From NCBI GenBank assembly GCA_020444045.1, contig JAHLLS010000008.1, positions 62,001-126,000 of the forward strand: 64,000 bases of DNA, read 5' to 3'. Both the position numbers and the translations under genes were made by a program. The DNA is from Deltaproteobacteria bacterium. GTDB taxonomy: Bacteria; Desulfobacterota; Desulfobacteria; Desulfobacterales; UBA5852. How positions within the stretch are numbered: position 1 is the stretch's first letter; each line of letters starts with the position of its first letter. Under the pieces are notes generated by a model. The model saw nothing but the letters and a program-made list of their open reading frames with translations. It did not search any database and was not told the origin of the DNA. This document shows positions 53,550 to 62,624 of this stretch, piece by piece.

Positions 53550-54232
53550 ACCGCGTCCGCCTGCTGCCATTGATCGTCCTGATGCTGGTATCCTGCCAAA
53601 GTCTGCCGGCGATCACCCCGAACAGAGAAACCCCCACGGATATCGAAGCCGCCTGTGCCACAGTCTTCCCGCGCCAGGCATGGCACATGGTCCACACCAT
53701 CAAAACGGATTTTCCAGGAGGGCGCAAGGGGATCATGCTCGGGGTCGTCTCGCTCGATCCTGAGAGAAATACCGTCGAATGTGCCCTGTTGTCCATCGAA
53801 GGGCTGCGGCTGTTCGAGGCCCATGACGACGGCACCCTGACCACGCGTCGCGCCCTGCCGCCCTTTGACCGCCCGGCCTTGGTAAACGGCATGATGCAGG
53901 ATATCCGGCTGATCTTTTTCCGGCCGGAAACACCGCCCCTGCTGAGCGGCAATATGCCGTCCGGGGAAGCCGGCTGTCGCTACGCCCTGGCGGACGGCAT
54001 CGAAGACATCATCCGGAAACCGTCCGGGGAGATGGTCATCCACCGTTATGATAGAAAAAACCGGCTGCTCCGCCGTGTCAGCATCACGCGCTGCCATCCG
54101 GATGGCACGGCCGGACAAGAGGCTGTTCCCTGCCGGATTATTTTGGAAGCCTTTCACCCCGCCCGTTACCAGCTCGAACTGGACCTGGTGGAAGCCCGGC
54201 CGACGGTGGACAACCCATCCAAATCGTATTAA
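53546..54232 (+). CDS. DUF3261-like lipoprotein
   Basis: The 228-residue protein has a lipoprotein signal MNRVRLLPLIVLMLVSCQ (Cys about residue 17). The mature part has HTIKTDFPGGRKGIMLGVVSLDPERNTVECALLSIEGLRLFEA, which fits the DUF3261 family that regularly accompanies aryl polyene export genes. It lies in the FabG-LolA operon with a four-base overlap (ATGA). It may help insert the product in the outer membrane. Confidence 0.78.
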   Translation: MNRVRLLPLIVLMLVSCQSLPAITPNRETPTDIEAACATVFPRQAWHMVHTIKTDFPGGRKGIMLGVVSLDPERNTVECALLSIEGLRLFEAHDDGTLTTRRALPPFDRPALVNGMMQDIRLIFFRPETPPLLSGNMPSGEAGCRYALADGIEDIIRKPSGEMVIHRYDRKNRLLRRVSITRCHPDGTAGQEAVPCRIILEAFHPARYQLELDLVEARPTVDNPSKSY

Positions 54233-54728
54233 GTTGCCAGGTCTGTTACGGGGCCCGGATCATCCCCAAACATTAGCTTGATCCTGGGGGTCCAAGGATC
54301 CGGAGAGTCGCGTGAAATAACGCCTTCGGGGTTTCGGGTTAATCCCTTTTGTCTCGCGCTGAGCATCGGCGATGCGGACGGATAAAAGCGTGCGGACTGT
54401 CTGAGCCCGTCGATAGACGGGCGAGTTTCCGCGCGCTCCGGCCGGGTCGACGACGCGCAGAATAAAGCGGGACACGGGCGGTTTCTTTTGGTTCGTTTTC
54501 TTTTCCCGTGAAAGAAAATGAACAAACAGAAAAACAAGGCCCCCGGATCGGTAGAACCTCTTCGAGTCCTCCACGAGAGGTGGAGGGTTTAGTTCAAAAC
54601 TAATATATTACAGAGAAATTATTCGTATAGCAGAAGTCTTACAAGTTTGTTAAAAAATCTATGGGACAGCACCAAGCTTTCCCAACCTTAAAACGCTCAT
54701 CAAGTCATTACGAAGGGAACTAACCCTG
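54233..54728. other. intergenic region with repeat-like DNA
   Basis: No gene is supported in this 496-base gap. From 54478 to 54540 an imperfect inverted repeat (TTTTCTTTTCCCGTGAAAGAAAA core) resembles dispersed intergenic repeats of Proteobacteria. At about 54568-54587 CCTCCAC and GTGGAGG form a hairpin. The last 120 bases are AT-rich and probably hold the promoter of the radical SAM gene at 54729. Confidence 0.4.
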
Positions 54729-55988
54729 ATGAAGTTCCGTATTATCTATCCCCGCTGGGCCAAACTGCACCAACAGACCGAGTTTCACCTTCCCCCCCAC
54801 GGCCCTGTGGTCTTTGCCGCCAGTCTGCCCGCAGACGTTGAGGTGGATTTCATCGATGAAAATCTGCAAGCCATCGATTTCGACGATCCGGTCGATTTCG
54901 TGGGGATTTCCATGATGCTCACGATCCAGGCCAAGCGCGGCTGGAAAATCGCGGACGCCTACCGGGCCCGGGGCGTCAAGGTCATTTTCGGCGGCATTGC
55001 CACCATGCTGCATTCGGAAGAAACCCAACAACACGCCGACAGTGTTTTCCTGGGGGAAGCCGAGGGCCGCATGGAAGGCGTCCTCGCGGATTTTCACCAC
55101 GACCGCCTTCAGCCGGTTTATGATTTCCAGGACGACCGTCCCCCCATCGAGTGGGTCGGCACCGCGCGCCGGGACATCCTGGAACGGGACCTCTACAACT
55201 ACAAAGGCATCCAGATGGTCGACCTGGTGCACGCCTCCCGCGGATGCCGCTTCAACTGCTATCCCTGCTGTGTTGCCTTCCTGGGCGGCCGCCATTTCAG
55301 GCCGCGGCCCATCGACAAAACCATTGCCGAAATGGCCGCCATCGACAACAACCGTCTCTTTATCGTCGACAATTCCCTGGCCCAGGACACCCAGTGGGAA
55401 ATGGACCTGTTTCGCGAAATGATCCCCCTGAAGAAAAAATGGTGCAGCCACCCCATTGAAGACAAACCCAAAGTTCTGGACCTGGCCGCCCAGGCCGGAG
55501 CCTGGTATGTCTACCAGGCGGTTTTTGACTGCTCCAACAAAATCCGAGAACGCATTAAGCGCTATCATGATTTCGGCATCGGGGTGGAGGGCACGATCCT
55601 ACTGGGTCTCGACGAGCATACCGAAGACGACATCAAGCGCCTGATCGATTTTCTGCTGGAAATCGACCTGGACCTGGCTGAATTCACCGTGCTGACCCCC
55701 TTTCCGCACACCCGCGTCTACCGTGATCTGCACGAGCAGAAACGCATCCTGACCTACGACTGGGACAAGTACACGGCCGACCAGGTTGTCTTCCAGCCCC
55801 GCCACATGTCGCCGGAAAAACTCCAGGAACTGCTGGACTACGCCTGGAAGACCTTCTACCACGACGAGCCCCAGCGGATGAAGATGTTCAAACTGATGGA
55901 GCAGGTTATGCGGCGGGAACAGGCCGACGGCAACTACTGCCCGCGCAACCGCAAACTGGCCCGGCAGGCCTTTGGAAAGAAAATTTGA
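54729..55988 (+). CDS. radical SAM protein with N-terminal cobalamin-binding-like domain (3)
   Basis: The 419-residue protein has an N-terminal B12-type domain (about 1-125: DVEVDFIDENLQAIDFDDPVDFVGISMML, VIFGGIATMLH, SVFLGEAEG) and the radical SAM motif SRGCRFNCYPCCVAFLGG (about residue 175), followed by RLFIVDNSLAQDT and EGTILLGLDEHTEDDI. The DENxxxID segment is typical of the B12-type radical SAM group that includes hopanoid and lipid methylases. It is monocistronic between the export genes and the acyltransferase, on the plus strand. It is a third B12-type member in the locus. Confidence 0.87.
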   Translation: MKFRIIYPRWAKLHQQTEFHLPPHGPVVFAASLPADVEVDFIDENLQAIDFDDPVDFVGISMMLTIQAKRGWKIADAYRARGVKVIFGGIATMLHSEETQQHADSVFLGEAEGRMEGVLADFHHDRLQPVYDFQDDRPPIEWVGTARRDILERDLYNYKGIQMVDLVHASRGCRFNCYPCCVAFLGGRHFRPRPIDKTIAEMAAIDNNRLFIVDNSLAQDTQWEMDLFREMIPLKKKWCSHPIEDKPKVLDLAAQAGAWYVYQAVFDCSNKIRERIKRYHDFGIGVEGTILLGLDEHTEDDIKRLIDFLLEIDLDLAEFTVLTPFPHTRVYRDLHEQKRILTYDWDKYTADQVVFQPRHMSPEKLQELLDYAWKTFYHDEPQRMKMFKLMEQVMRREQADGNYCPRNRKLARQAFGKKI

Positions 55989-56141
55989 TGGAGGAAAGCG
56001 GATTAAGGGAGCGGCAGGGAATCTCTCTTCGAAGCGTGGAAAAATGAGATTCAAAGCGCTAATGGAAAGATAAGGATCTCCAACCTATCGTTGTTCTCAA
56101 ATGACCGCAAATAAGCGAGAGCAACCCTTACGAAAAATGAA

Positions 56142-56906
56142 TTATACCGCGCTGAACGCTGCCAATGCAGTACGCTTGAGTTCCGCTAACGACAACTCCG
56201 CAGCGTTCTCTATCCGGTGCACCAGATCGATCTCAATCGTCACGGGATCGGTAGTATGGAAAAAAAGCTGTCCGGGGGTAAAAATCCGTTCGGTGTTGCG
56301 CAGGCGGACTATGGCCAGCGGCACCTGGCAGCGACGGGCGATCTTGAAAGCCCCTTCGTGTAAAGCCCCAATCGGCCTCCCGGGGCGGCGGGTGCCTTCC
56401 GGGAAAACAAACATCACTCCGCCGGAAGAGAAAAACGCACGTAAGGTCGCCATGCGTTGCAGCATCAGATCGCCAAACGGGCCTTCGGCCGAAGCCGGCA
56501 TATAGCCTGCGTTCTTTATCAACCATCCGAAAATCGGCACCCGGAAGAAGGTGCTCTTAACGATCGTGGTTTGCCTTGCAAAAGTGGATTGGAACATTAG
56601 CGGGTCCAGGTAGGAGTGGTGGTTGCTGACCACTACGGCCCCGCGCAGCCGCCGCAAGGCGGGATCGATGCGGATCGTGAGTTCCGGCATCAATAGCCGC
56701 AGTAATTGGAAAAAACTGCGGTAGAAATAGTGGTTAAGCTTCTGGAAAGCGCCCTCGGGAGAAGACTTAAGGAAAAATGCCCCGAGATAAAACGGGAGGA
56801 AGAAGGCCACGAACCCCAGCGTGAAGTACAGCCACAGCAACAGCGTCACCGCCAAATCGCGTAAAAACCGCTGTAGCTTATGCATTGCGGTGCCCATGTC
56901 CGTCAT
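56142..56906 (-). CDS. 1-acyl-glycerol-phosphate-type acyltransferase (PlsC family)
   Basis: The 254-residue protein has two N-terminal membrane helices, the HX4D motif in VVSNHHSYLDPLMF (about residues 95-100) and the substrate motif VFPEGTRRPGRP. These are the PlsC catalytic and phosphate-binding motifs. In aryl polyene loci a PlsC-like enzyme (ApeG-type) is thought to attach the polyene acyl chain to a lipid head. It is downstream of KS 3 and ACP 3 in one operon. Confidence 0.9.
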   Translation of the reverse strand: MTDMGTAMHKLQRFLRDLAVTLLLWLYFTLGFVAFFLPFYLGAFFLKSSPEGAFQKLNHYFYRSFFQLLRLLMPELTIRIDPALRRLRGAVVVSNHHSYLDPLMFQSTFARQTTIVKSTFFRVPIFGWLIKNAGYMPASAEGPFGDLMLQRMATLRAFFSSGGVMFVFPEGTRRPGRPIGALHEGAFKIARRCQVPLAIVRLRNTERIFTPGQLFFHTTDPVTIEIDLVHRIENAAELSLAELKRTALAAFSAV

Positions 56907-56954
56907 GGGATGCCACCCAGCGCAGGGCCAACCGAAACAACGCCCGCACCCCGT

Positions 56955-58190
56955 TTAAAGCTTTCGTATCAGCAGACAGGTGTTCACCCCGCCGAACGCA
57001 AAATTCTGGATGCCGACCACCTTGAGAGGATAGTCGGTGAGGCCGGGGGTGTGGCGCAGCATGGCGCAGCGGGGGTCCACCGCGTCGAGATTAAGGGTCG
57101 GCGCCACGAACCCTTCCGCCATCATGTACAGCGTCAAAATCGTCTCGATGACCCCGCAGGAGCCCATGGTGTGCCCCATGTAGCTTTTCAGTCCGGAGAT
57201 CAGCGGCGTCTGCTCGCCAAAAACCTTCTGGATGGCCTGAGCTTCGATCACATCCCCCATCTTGGTGGCGGTGGCGTGGGCGCTGATGAAGTCAACGTCT
57301 CCGGGGTTCAGGCAGGCATCTTCCAGGGCGATCCGGAGGGTGGCCGTAATCCCGTCCACATTGGGAAAAATCAGGTCGCCGCCATTGTTGTTGCAGCCGA
57401 ACCCCACTATTTCGCCCAGGATGTCGGCCCCCCGGCGGCGGGCGCTGTCGTAATCCTCGAGCAGCACGGCACCGGCGCCCTCGCCCACCACCAGCCCGTC
57501 CCGCTCGGCATCGAAGGGGCGCGGCGTCCGGGACGGCGTGGCGTTGAAGGCCGTGGAGCAGGCCAACAGATTGTCGAAAACCGCCACCGTGGTGGTGTCG
57601 TACTCATCCGCCCCGCCGCAGATCATGGCATCCTGCCGGCCGAACCGGATCATTTCGTAGCCAAACCCGATGGACTGGCTGCTGGTGGTGCATGCCGTGG
57701 AGGAAGAGATCACGCGGCCGGTAATGCCGAACATCTTGGTGATGTTGACCGCCGTGGTATGCACCATGGATTTTAGGTAATCCACGGCGCCGATCGAGGC
57801 GAAACGCTTCTGGGATTTGCTGAAGAAGGTTTCGTAAATCCCCCGCTGCACCGTGGGGCTGCCGTGGGTGGAACCGAAGGCCACGCCCAGCCGCCCGGAA
57901 CCCAGCACCTCGGGGGTCAACCCGGCCTGCGCGATCACCTCTTTGACCACCTGGCAGGCGTAGAAAGCTACCGGCCCCATTGTTTTGCGATACTTGCGCT
58001 CGAAATCAAAATCGATCTCGGTACTGACGGTGCCAAACACCTGGGAATGGATGTGATCGGATAGCAGACCGTCATCACGCAGCGGCTTGACGCCGGAAAT
58101 GCCGTTTTGCAGACTGTGGAGAATATCGTCCCGGGTATGACCGATGGGACTGATGGCGGAAGCCGCCGTAATGACAACCCGTCTGTCCAT
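56955..58190 (-). CDS. beta-ketoacyl-ACP synthase (KS 3)
   Basis: The 411-residue enzyme has the Cys in SSSTACTTSSQSIGFG, the first His in ISAHATATKMGDVIE and the second in LKSYMGHTMGSCGVIE. The C-terminal NFAFGGVNTCLL is complete. In place of the usual HGT the first motif reads HAT, as in ApeO/ApeR-type synthases. It starts at an ATG with AAGGTGG upstream. ACP 3 lies 15 bases before it. Confidence 0.93.
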   Translation of the reverse strand: MDRRVVITAASAISPIGHTRDDILHSLQNGISGVKPLRDDGLLSDHIHSQVFGTVSTEIDFDFERKYRKTMGPVAFYACQVVKEVIAQAGLTPEVLGSGRLGVAFGSTHGSPTVQRGIYETFFSKSQKRFASIGAVDYLKSMVHTTAVNITKMFGITGRVISSSTACTTSSQSIGFGYEMIRFGRQDAMICGGADEYDTTTVAVFDNLLACSTAFNATPSRTPRPFDAERDGLVVGEGAGAVLLEDYDSARRRGADILGEIVGFGCNNNGGDLIFPNVDGITATLRIALEDACLNPGDVDFISAHATATKMGDVIEAQAIQKVFGEQTPLISGLKSYMGHTMGSCGVIETILTLYMMAEGFVAPTLNLDAVDPRCAMLRHTPGLTDYPLKVVGIQNFAFGGVNTCLLIRKL

Positions 58191-58205
58191 GGTTGGATCC
58201 ACCTT

Positions 58206-58463
58206 TTAGGCCGGTTCGGGCGTTAAACTTTCCACGTAGTCCAGAATCTGGTTCAGGGTCCGGATATTGTCCATGGCGCGTTTTTTCTGTTCCTGGGACA
58301 GCTCGAACCCCAGCATATCCTCGATTTCCCGCAACAGTTCGATGGCATCGATACTGTCGAAACCGTGGGCCTCGCGCAAATCATCGTCCAGCCCCGGATT
58401 GACGATTTCGAACTCCTCGTCGAAAATCGTAAGAATTCTTTCCTGGATGTCATTCCTTGTCAT
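58206..58463 (-). CDS. acyl carrier protein (ACP 3)
   Basis: The 85-residue protein has the carrier motif EAHGFDSIDAIELLREIEDMLGF (Ser about 36). The ATG at 58463 is used because the fold starts there. Together with KS 3 and the LpxL-type acyltransferase it forms a compact unit. Confidence 0.93.
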   Translation of the reverse strand: MTRNDIQERILTIFDEEFEIVNPGLDDDLREAHGFDSIDAIELLREIEDMLGFELSQEQKKRAMDNIRTLNQILDYVESLTPEPA

Positions 58464-58630
58464 GCAAGCGTTCCTCTCGGATGCGATGGGCCGTGCGGCC
58501 CGATGCAGGCGAAACATTTATAAACTTCTTGATTTTGTTTAATAAAAATTCTTTCTTCTATTGGATCAGGCTTTAAATGTCAAGCATCACCATGGTCTCG
58601 AACTTTGATAAGTCCGTCTGGGACATGACG

Positions 58631-59524
58631 CTAATCGCGTTCCTTATCGCTGAACAGCGAGCGGAAATGGAACCACTCAAACGGATGCTGCCGCACAAAG
58701 TCTTCCAGGCGGTCGGCATAGGCCTGGGCGCTGGCCTGAATGGCCGCCTGCCGCTCCGAACGGGATGCCGGGTTCACATAAAGCGGTTCCTTGGTCGTGA
58801 AGTGGTAGCTGCGGGGGCCGGTCCGATATGAAAAAAAATGGAACAGGGGCACCCCGGCCACCATCGCAAAAGCATGGGGGCCGACCGGCAAGTCGACCCG
58901 GTGCCCTAAAAAACGGACGGACACCGTCCGCTGGGCCGCATGCCAGACCATGTCACCGGCCAGGGACACCAGTCCGCCCCTTTTTAAATGCTGAATGCCT
59001 TCGACCGTATCGTAGGGCGAACCGGCCGTTGCGCCCGCCACGATAATGCGCACCCCCGATTCGGCCAGGTTCTCTTTCTGAAGCTTTTCGATCTGTTCTT
59101 TCTGTTTTTCGCCCATGTAGAGCAGCAGTGCCATATTCTTACGATGGCGCTTGAGCACGTGGGCGGCGATTTCCCAGTTACCCACGTGCGACATGAGAAT
59201 GATGCCGCCGCCCCCCCGATCCAGCACCGCATCGAGGTGTTCCAACCCATCGCAGGTGAACGTAAGCGCCTGCCCGGCCTGCAGGAGAAAACGATCGACA
59301 AAAACCCCGGTAAAACGGTGGAACTGCTTCCAGGCACATTTCAGATAAAACCACCGGCTGCGCCCCGGCAGGAGCGCGCGGTAGAACGCGGCGCTGGCCG
59401 CCACGCGCCGCGGAAAGAGCAGGTAGTAGCCCGTGGCCACAAACCAGGCCCCGACCTGAAAAAGCCACAGGCCTCCCCAGCGTGAAACCCACGACAATCC
59501 GCGATAATACAGCCCACCGATCAT
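58631..59524 (-). CDS. lipid A biosynthesis-type (LpxL/HtrB) acyltransferase
   Basis: The 297-residue protein has the LpxL-family motif LMSHVGNWEIAAHVLKR (HX4E variant with NWE, about residue 125) and GGLVSLAGDMVWHAA, plus the C-terminal YVNPASRSERQAAIQASAQAYADRLEDFVRQHPFEWFHF. Such enzymes transfer acyl groups from ACP to lipid A or to glycolipids at the inner membrane. The ATG at 59524 is used; it lies after the MMPL stop. It may transfer the finished chain from ACP 3 to a glycosylated carrier. Confidence 0.85.
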   Translation of the reverse strand: MIGGLYYRGLSWVSRWGGLWLFQVGAWFVATGYYLLFPRRVAASAAFYRALLPGRSRWFYLKCAWKQFHRFTGVFVDRFLLQAGQALTFTCDGLEHLDAVLDRGGGGIILMSHVGNWEIAAHVLKRHRKNMALLLYMGEKQKEQIEKLQKENLAESGVRIIVAGATAGSPYDTVEGIQHLKRGGLVSLAGDMVWHAAQRTVSVRFLGHRVDLPVGPHAFAMVAGVPLFHFFSYRTGPRSYHFTTKEPLYVNPASRSERQAAIQASAQAYADRLEDFVRQHPFEWFHFRSLFSDKERD

Positions 59525-59561
59525 GATCGAACCGATCCATTCCCTGTTGGATGAAAAAGCC

Positions 59562-62500
59562 TCACGTTTTGACGGCGCGCAACCAAATGAGAGAAGACTT
59601 CCGCCCTGCACGGTTTTCGACAATGTGTTCATAGCCTTCCCGTTTGAAAAAGCGCTGAACATCTTTCTCATCGAATGGTTCAGGATACGAAATGACCCGG
59701 TCCCACAGGCGGCTGATCCAGGACGCCGGCGCATCGCCGGTCCTCGCTAAGATGATCACCTCACCCCCCGGGGCGAGGTGGCTGCCGGCGGCACTTAAAA
59801 GCCCTTCCGGGGCAGCGGATCGAAACGGCCGTCCCGTTAAAAACAAGATGGTGATGTCTTTTTCATCCTGCAAGGCATCGATAGCAACCGTCCGGATGCA
59901 TCCGCCCGGGCCGGCGACGCGGGTCGCCACACGAACCTTTTCCGCATCCGGATCAGCCCCCGCAAGGCGCACGCCGGGAGAGGCCTCCGCCAGCCAGGCC
60001 GCTTCGATGCCATAGCCAACCGGATAGATAAGCGCCGAACCAACGGCCCCCTGCGGCAAAGGGAGGGCCGCCAGCAAGCCGCCCTCCCGCAGCTTGCGCC
60101 AGGCCGCCCAACGGGGGCGGACCTCGAAATGACGGAACCGCCGCCGCGCCGCCCGGCGCACCCGGACGGGATCACGAGATAGATCAGTATCCGAGACGGC
60201 CGGCCGCTCAAAGACCCGCCGCAGGAGCGGGGGCAGCAAGACAAATGTCCCCACCACCGAAAACAAAATGCCGCCGAACGATGTCAGGCCGGCGCTTTTA
60301 AAGACCGCATGCTCGGCACTCATCAGGGCCCCGAATCCCACTAGGGTCGATGTGGCCGCCAGAAAAACCGTGGTGCGGAAAAGCGCCAGCTCCGGATCGG
60401 TTTCGCTGCCGTAGCGTTGGAAGGCCCGGATGGTAAAAAGCGCATAGTCGATGCCCATGCCAAGGACGATAATGGCCAGCATCAGGGCCGGGATATCGAG
60501 CGGTCGCCCGGCAAGGCCCAAAATCCCTAAAGTGCCGATAAAGGCTCCTGCCAGCGGCAGGAGGGCGAGCCCGGTGAGGGTCAGGTCACAAAAGAAAATG
60601 CTCAGCAAAACCACGGCACTGGCCCCGACCAGAAAGAGCATCTGCCGAAAGGTCACCGCCAGAAACTGCCCCAGGCGCTCGGCGAAAAAGACCGGGTCAA
60701 ATAGACGGGCCGACCCGGTCTGGGCCAGCCGGTCGTAAAAGGTGGCCGCCTGGTAGCGTTCGCCGGGTTTCAGTGTCAGGAACTGGCGCCAGCCGGTGCC
60801 GTCCGAATCAGGCACGATGCCCAGCAATTCGAAATAAGCGGCCTCCGGCACGACCGGTGCCACCCGTGGCTCCTCCAGGCGATCCAGAAAGGGGGCAAAG
60901 GCATCTTCGGCAAATCCCAGCATGTCGCCGGCCTGCTGCAGGCTGGCGGAAACGCGTGCAACGCGTTCCGCTGTCCAGAAAGCCTCCCAGGCCGCCCGGT
61001 TGGCTTCCGCACGCACGGGTCCCGGAAAAAACGACGCCGGCAGGAACCCGGGCTGCAGTTCGCCGGCCGCCGTCATATCCTCCAAAAGGGCGGCAACACG
61101 ATCCCCTTCGGCCTGCAATGCTTCCAGGTCGGCGCCCTGGGTCACCACGAACACCCGTTCCATGAAGCGCCCCCAAACGGCCTGGACCTGTGTTTCCGCG
61201 GCCCGCGTGGCCGGGGTCACGGAATTCATGGCGCGCAGATCCACCTGGAAACGCGGTGTGGCGAACAGGGCCAGAAAACACAGCACACCGACACCGGCCC
61301 AAAAGGTTTTCATGCCCAGCCGTCCGGCAAACCGCGTCAGCATGCGCTGCAGCAAGGGCGGCTGGGTCTTGCGGGCCGGAGGAAGGGAGGGAATCAAAAG
61401 CGGCATGACCAGATGGACAAAAAGAAAGGCGCTGCCGATCCCCAGGGCGGCAAATTTACCGATTTCGCCCAGCACCGGAAAGCCGCTAAAGGTCAGGGCC
61501 AGAAACGCGCCCACCGTCGTCAACGTCGCAATCAGGCCCACGGCGCGGACTTCCCGGGCCGCATCCTCGCCCCGGGTGGCGCAGGACCGGTCCAGAAACA
61601 ACAGGTAGGCAATGCCGTGATCCACCGTAATGGAGATGACGGCCCCGCCGAAGCCCAGCGTCAGGACGGACAGGCGGGCCTGCAGGAACGACATGACAAA
61701 AAGGGCCACGGCGGTGCCGGCCAGTGCCGGAACAAAGGCCAGCAGGCCGATCCACGGCCGCGGAAAGGTCAGCAGAAGCAGCAGGGCAATGCCGGCCATG
61801 GCAAAAACAACCACTTTGCGCGTATCGCGCCGGGCCATCGTCTCGTTGTCCAGGGCCGCCCGGTAGGCCCCCACCGGGGTCACCACCACCTCGTGTTCCA
61901 ACGTGTCGGGGCTTTGGCGGCGCAACCGGTCCTGCAGGTCGTCAAAAAATGACCGCAGCTGCCGGGCCATGGCCGTATCCGTCGACGCCCGGGCCGGCGT
62001 GGCGACCACCAGCACGTTCGTCGAGTCGGCCGAAAGCATGTGCCCCTGGAACGGGCGGATGCCGGGCGCCGGCGCAAGACGCGCCAACTGGGCGAGAAGC
62101 AGGTTGCGCAGCGCCAGCGGATCGAGGGCCATAAACTCGGCCTGGCCGATGCCCTCCAGGGACGCCAGTTGGGCCAGACTGTCGGCCAGACGCGCTTTGA
62201 TCCTGGCGTCGGTCAGGAGAGGCGCCACGTCACGCGCCAGGTCAGCTTCCGAAAACAGGAGCGGCAAATGCCCCACCAGATAGTGGATCAGGACCGGCAT
62301 CTGGTCCCCTACGGCCTTCATGCCGACCCGTTTGAACAGACCGCTGGCGGTCATGGCCGCCTCCACTTCACGGGTCACCTGGGCCAGCGCGACCGGCCCG
62401 CCGGTCTCCAGGTAGAGATCGACGGCAATCAGATCCTGGCCCGGATGATGGCGCAGGATATCACGGGCGGCGGCAATCACCGGATCACGCTCGGGCAGGG

Positions 62501-62606
62501 TGGCCACGATGTCCGTTTCAAAGGTGATGCGGTAAACGCCCACCCCGGCCATCAAGGCCAGCACGATCACGGTTATGGCAGTTGCAAACGGATTGAAATG
62601 ACGCAT
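59562..62606 (-). CDS. MMPL/RND-family exporter with C-terminal methyltransferase-like domain
   Basis: The chain of about 1014 residues has two MMPL halves, each with a large periplasmic loop and several membrane helices (for example VVFAMAGIALLLLLTFPRPW, and in the second half MLFLVGASAVVLLSIFF with MLAIIVLGMGIDYALFT). The GMGIDYALF and ISITVDHGIAYLL segments are the conserved TM4/TM10-type motifs. After about residue 800 a soluble tail of some 210 residues follows, with PVGYGIEAAWLAEASPGVRLAGADPDAEKV, APGGEVIILAR and a final SSLIWLRAV; this resembles a class I methyltransferase fold without the usual GXGXG. Polyene-locus exporters (ApeN-type) normally end before this tail. Start at GTG 62615 is also possible. 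Confidence 0.88.
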   Translation of the reverse strand: MRHFNPFATAITVIVLALMAGVGVYRITFETDIVATLPERDPVIAAARDILRHHPGQDLIAVDLYLETGGPVALAQVTREVEAAMTASGLFKRVGMKAVGDQMPVLIHYLVGHLPLLFSEADLARDVAPLLTDARIKARLADSLAQLASLEGIGQAEFMALDPLALRNLLLAQLARLAPAPGIRPFQGHMLSADSTNVLVVATPARASTDTAMARQLRSFFDDLQDRLRRQSPDTLEHEVVVTPVGAYRAALDNETMARRDTRKVVVFAMAGIALLLLLTFPRPWIGLLAFVPALAGTAVALFVMSFLQARLSVLTLGFGGAVISITVDHGIAYLLFLDRSCATRGEDAAREVRAVGLIATLTTVGAFLALTFSGFPVLGEIGKFAALGIGSAFLFVHLVMPLLIPSLPPARKTQPPLLQRMLTRFAGRLGMKTFWAGVGVLCFLALFATPRFQVDLRAMNSVTPATRAAETQVQAVWGRFMERVFVVTQGADLEALQAEGDRVAALLEDMTAAGELQPGFLPASFFPGPVRAEANRAAWEAFWTAERVARVSASLQQAGDMLGFAEDAFAPFLDRLEEPRVAPVVPEAAYFELLGIVPDSDGTGWRQFLTLKPGERYQAATFYDRLAQTGSARLFDPVFFAERLGQFLAVTFRQMLFLVGASAVVLLSIFFCDLTLTGLALLPLAGAFIGTLGILGLAGRPLDIPALMLAIIVLGMGIDYALFTIRAFQRYGSETDPELALFRTTVFLAATSTLVGFGALMSAEHAVFKSAGLTSFGGILFSVVGTFVLLPPLLRRVFERPAVSDTDLSRDPVRVRRAARRRFRHFEVRPRWAAWRKLREGGLLAALPLPQGAVGSALIYPVGYGIEAAWLAEASPGVRLAGADPDAEKVRVATRVAGPGGCIRTVAIDALQDEKDITILFLTGRPFRSAAPEGLLSAAGSHLAPGGEVIILARTGDAPASWISRLWDRVISYPEPFDEKDVQRFFKREGYEHIVENRAGRKSSLIWLRAVKT

Positions 62607-62624
62607 GGGCCTCACGCGGGCGGT

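Noticed and set aside
54260..54574. Short minus-strand frames ending in a Lys/Arg-rich stretch
   Set aside because: They lie on repeat-like intergenic DNA with inverted repeats and no ribosome binding site; the peptide pattern recurs in non-coding repeats.
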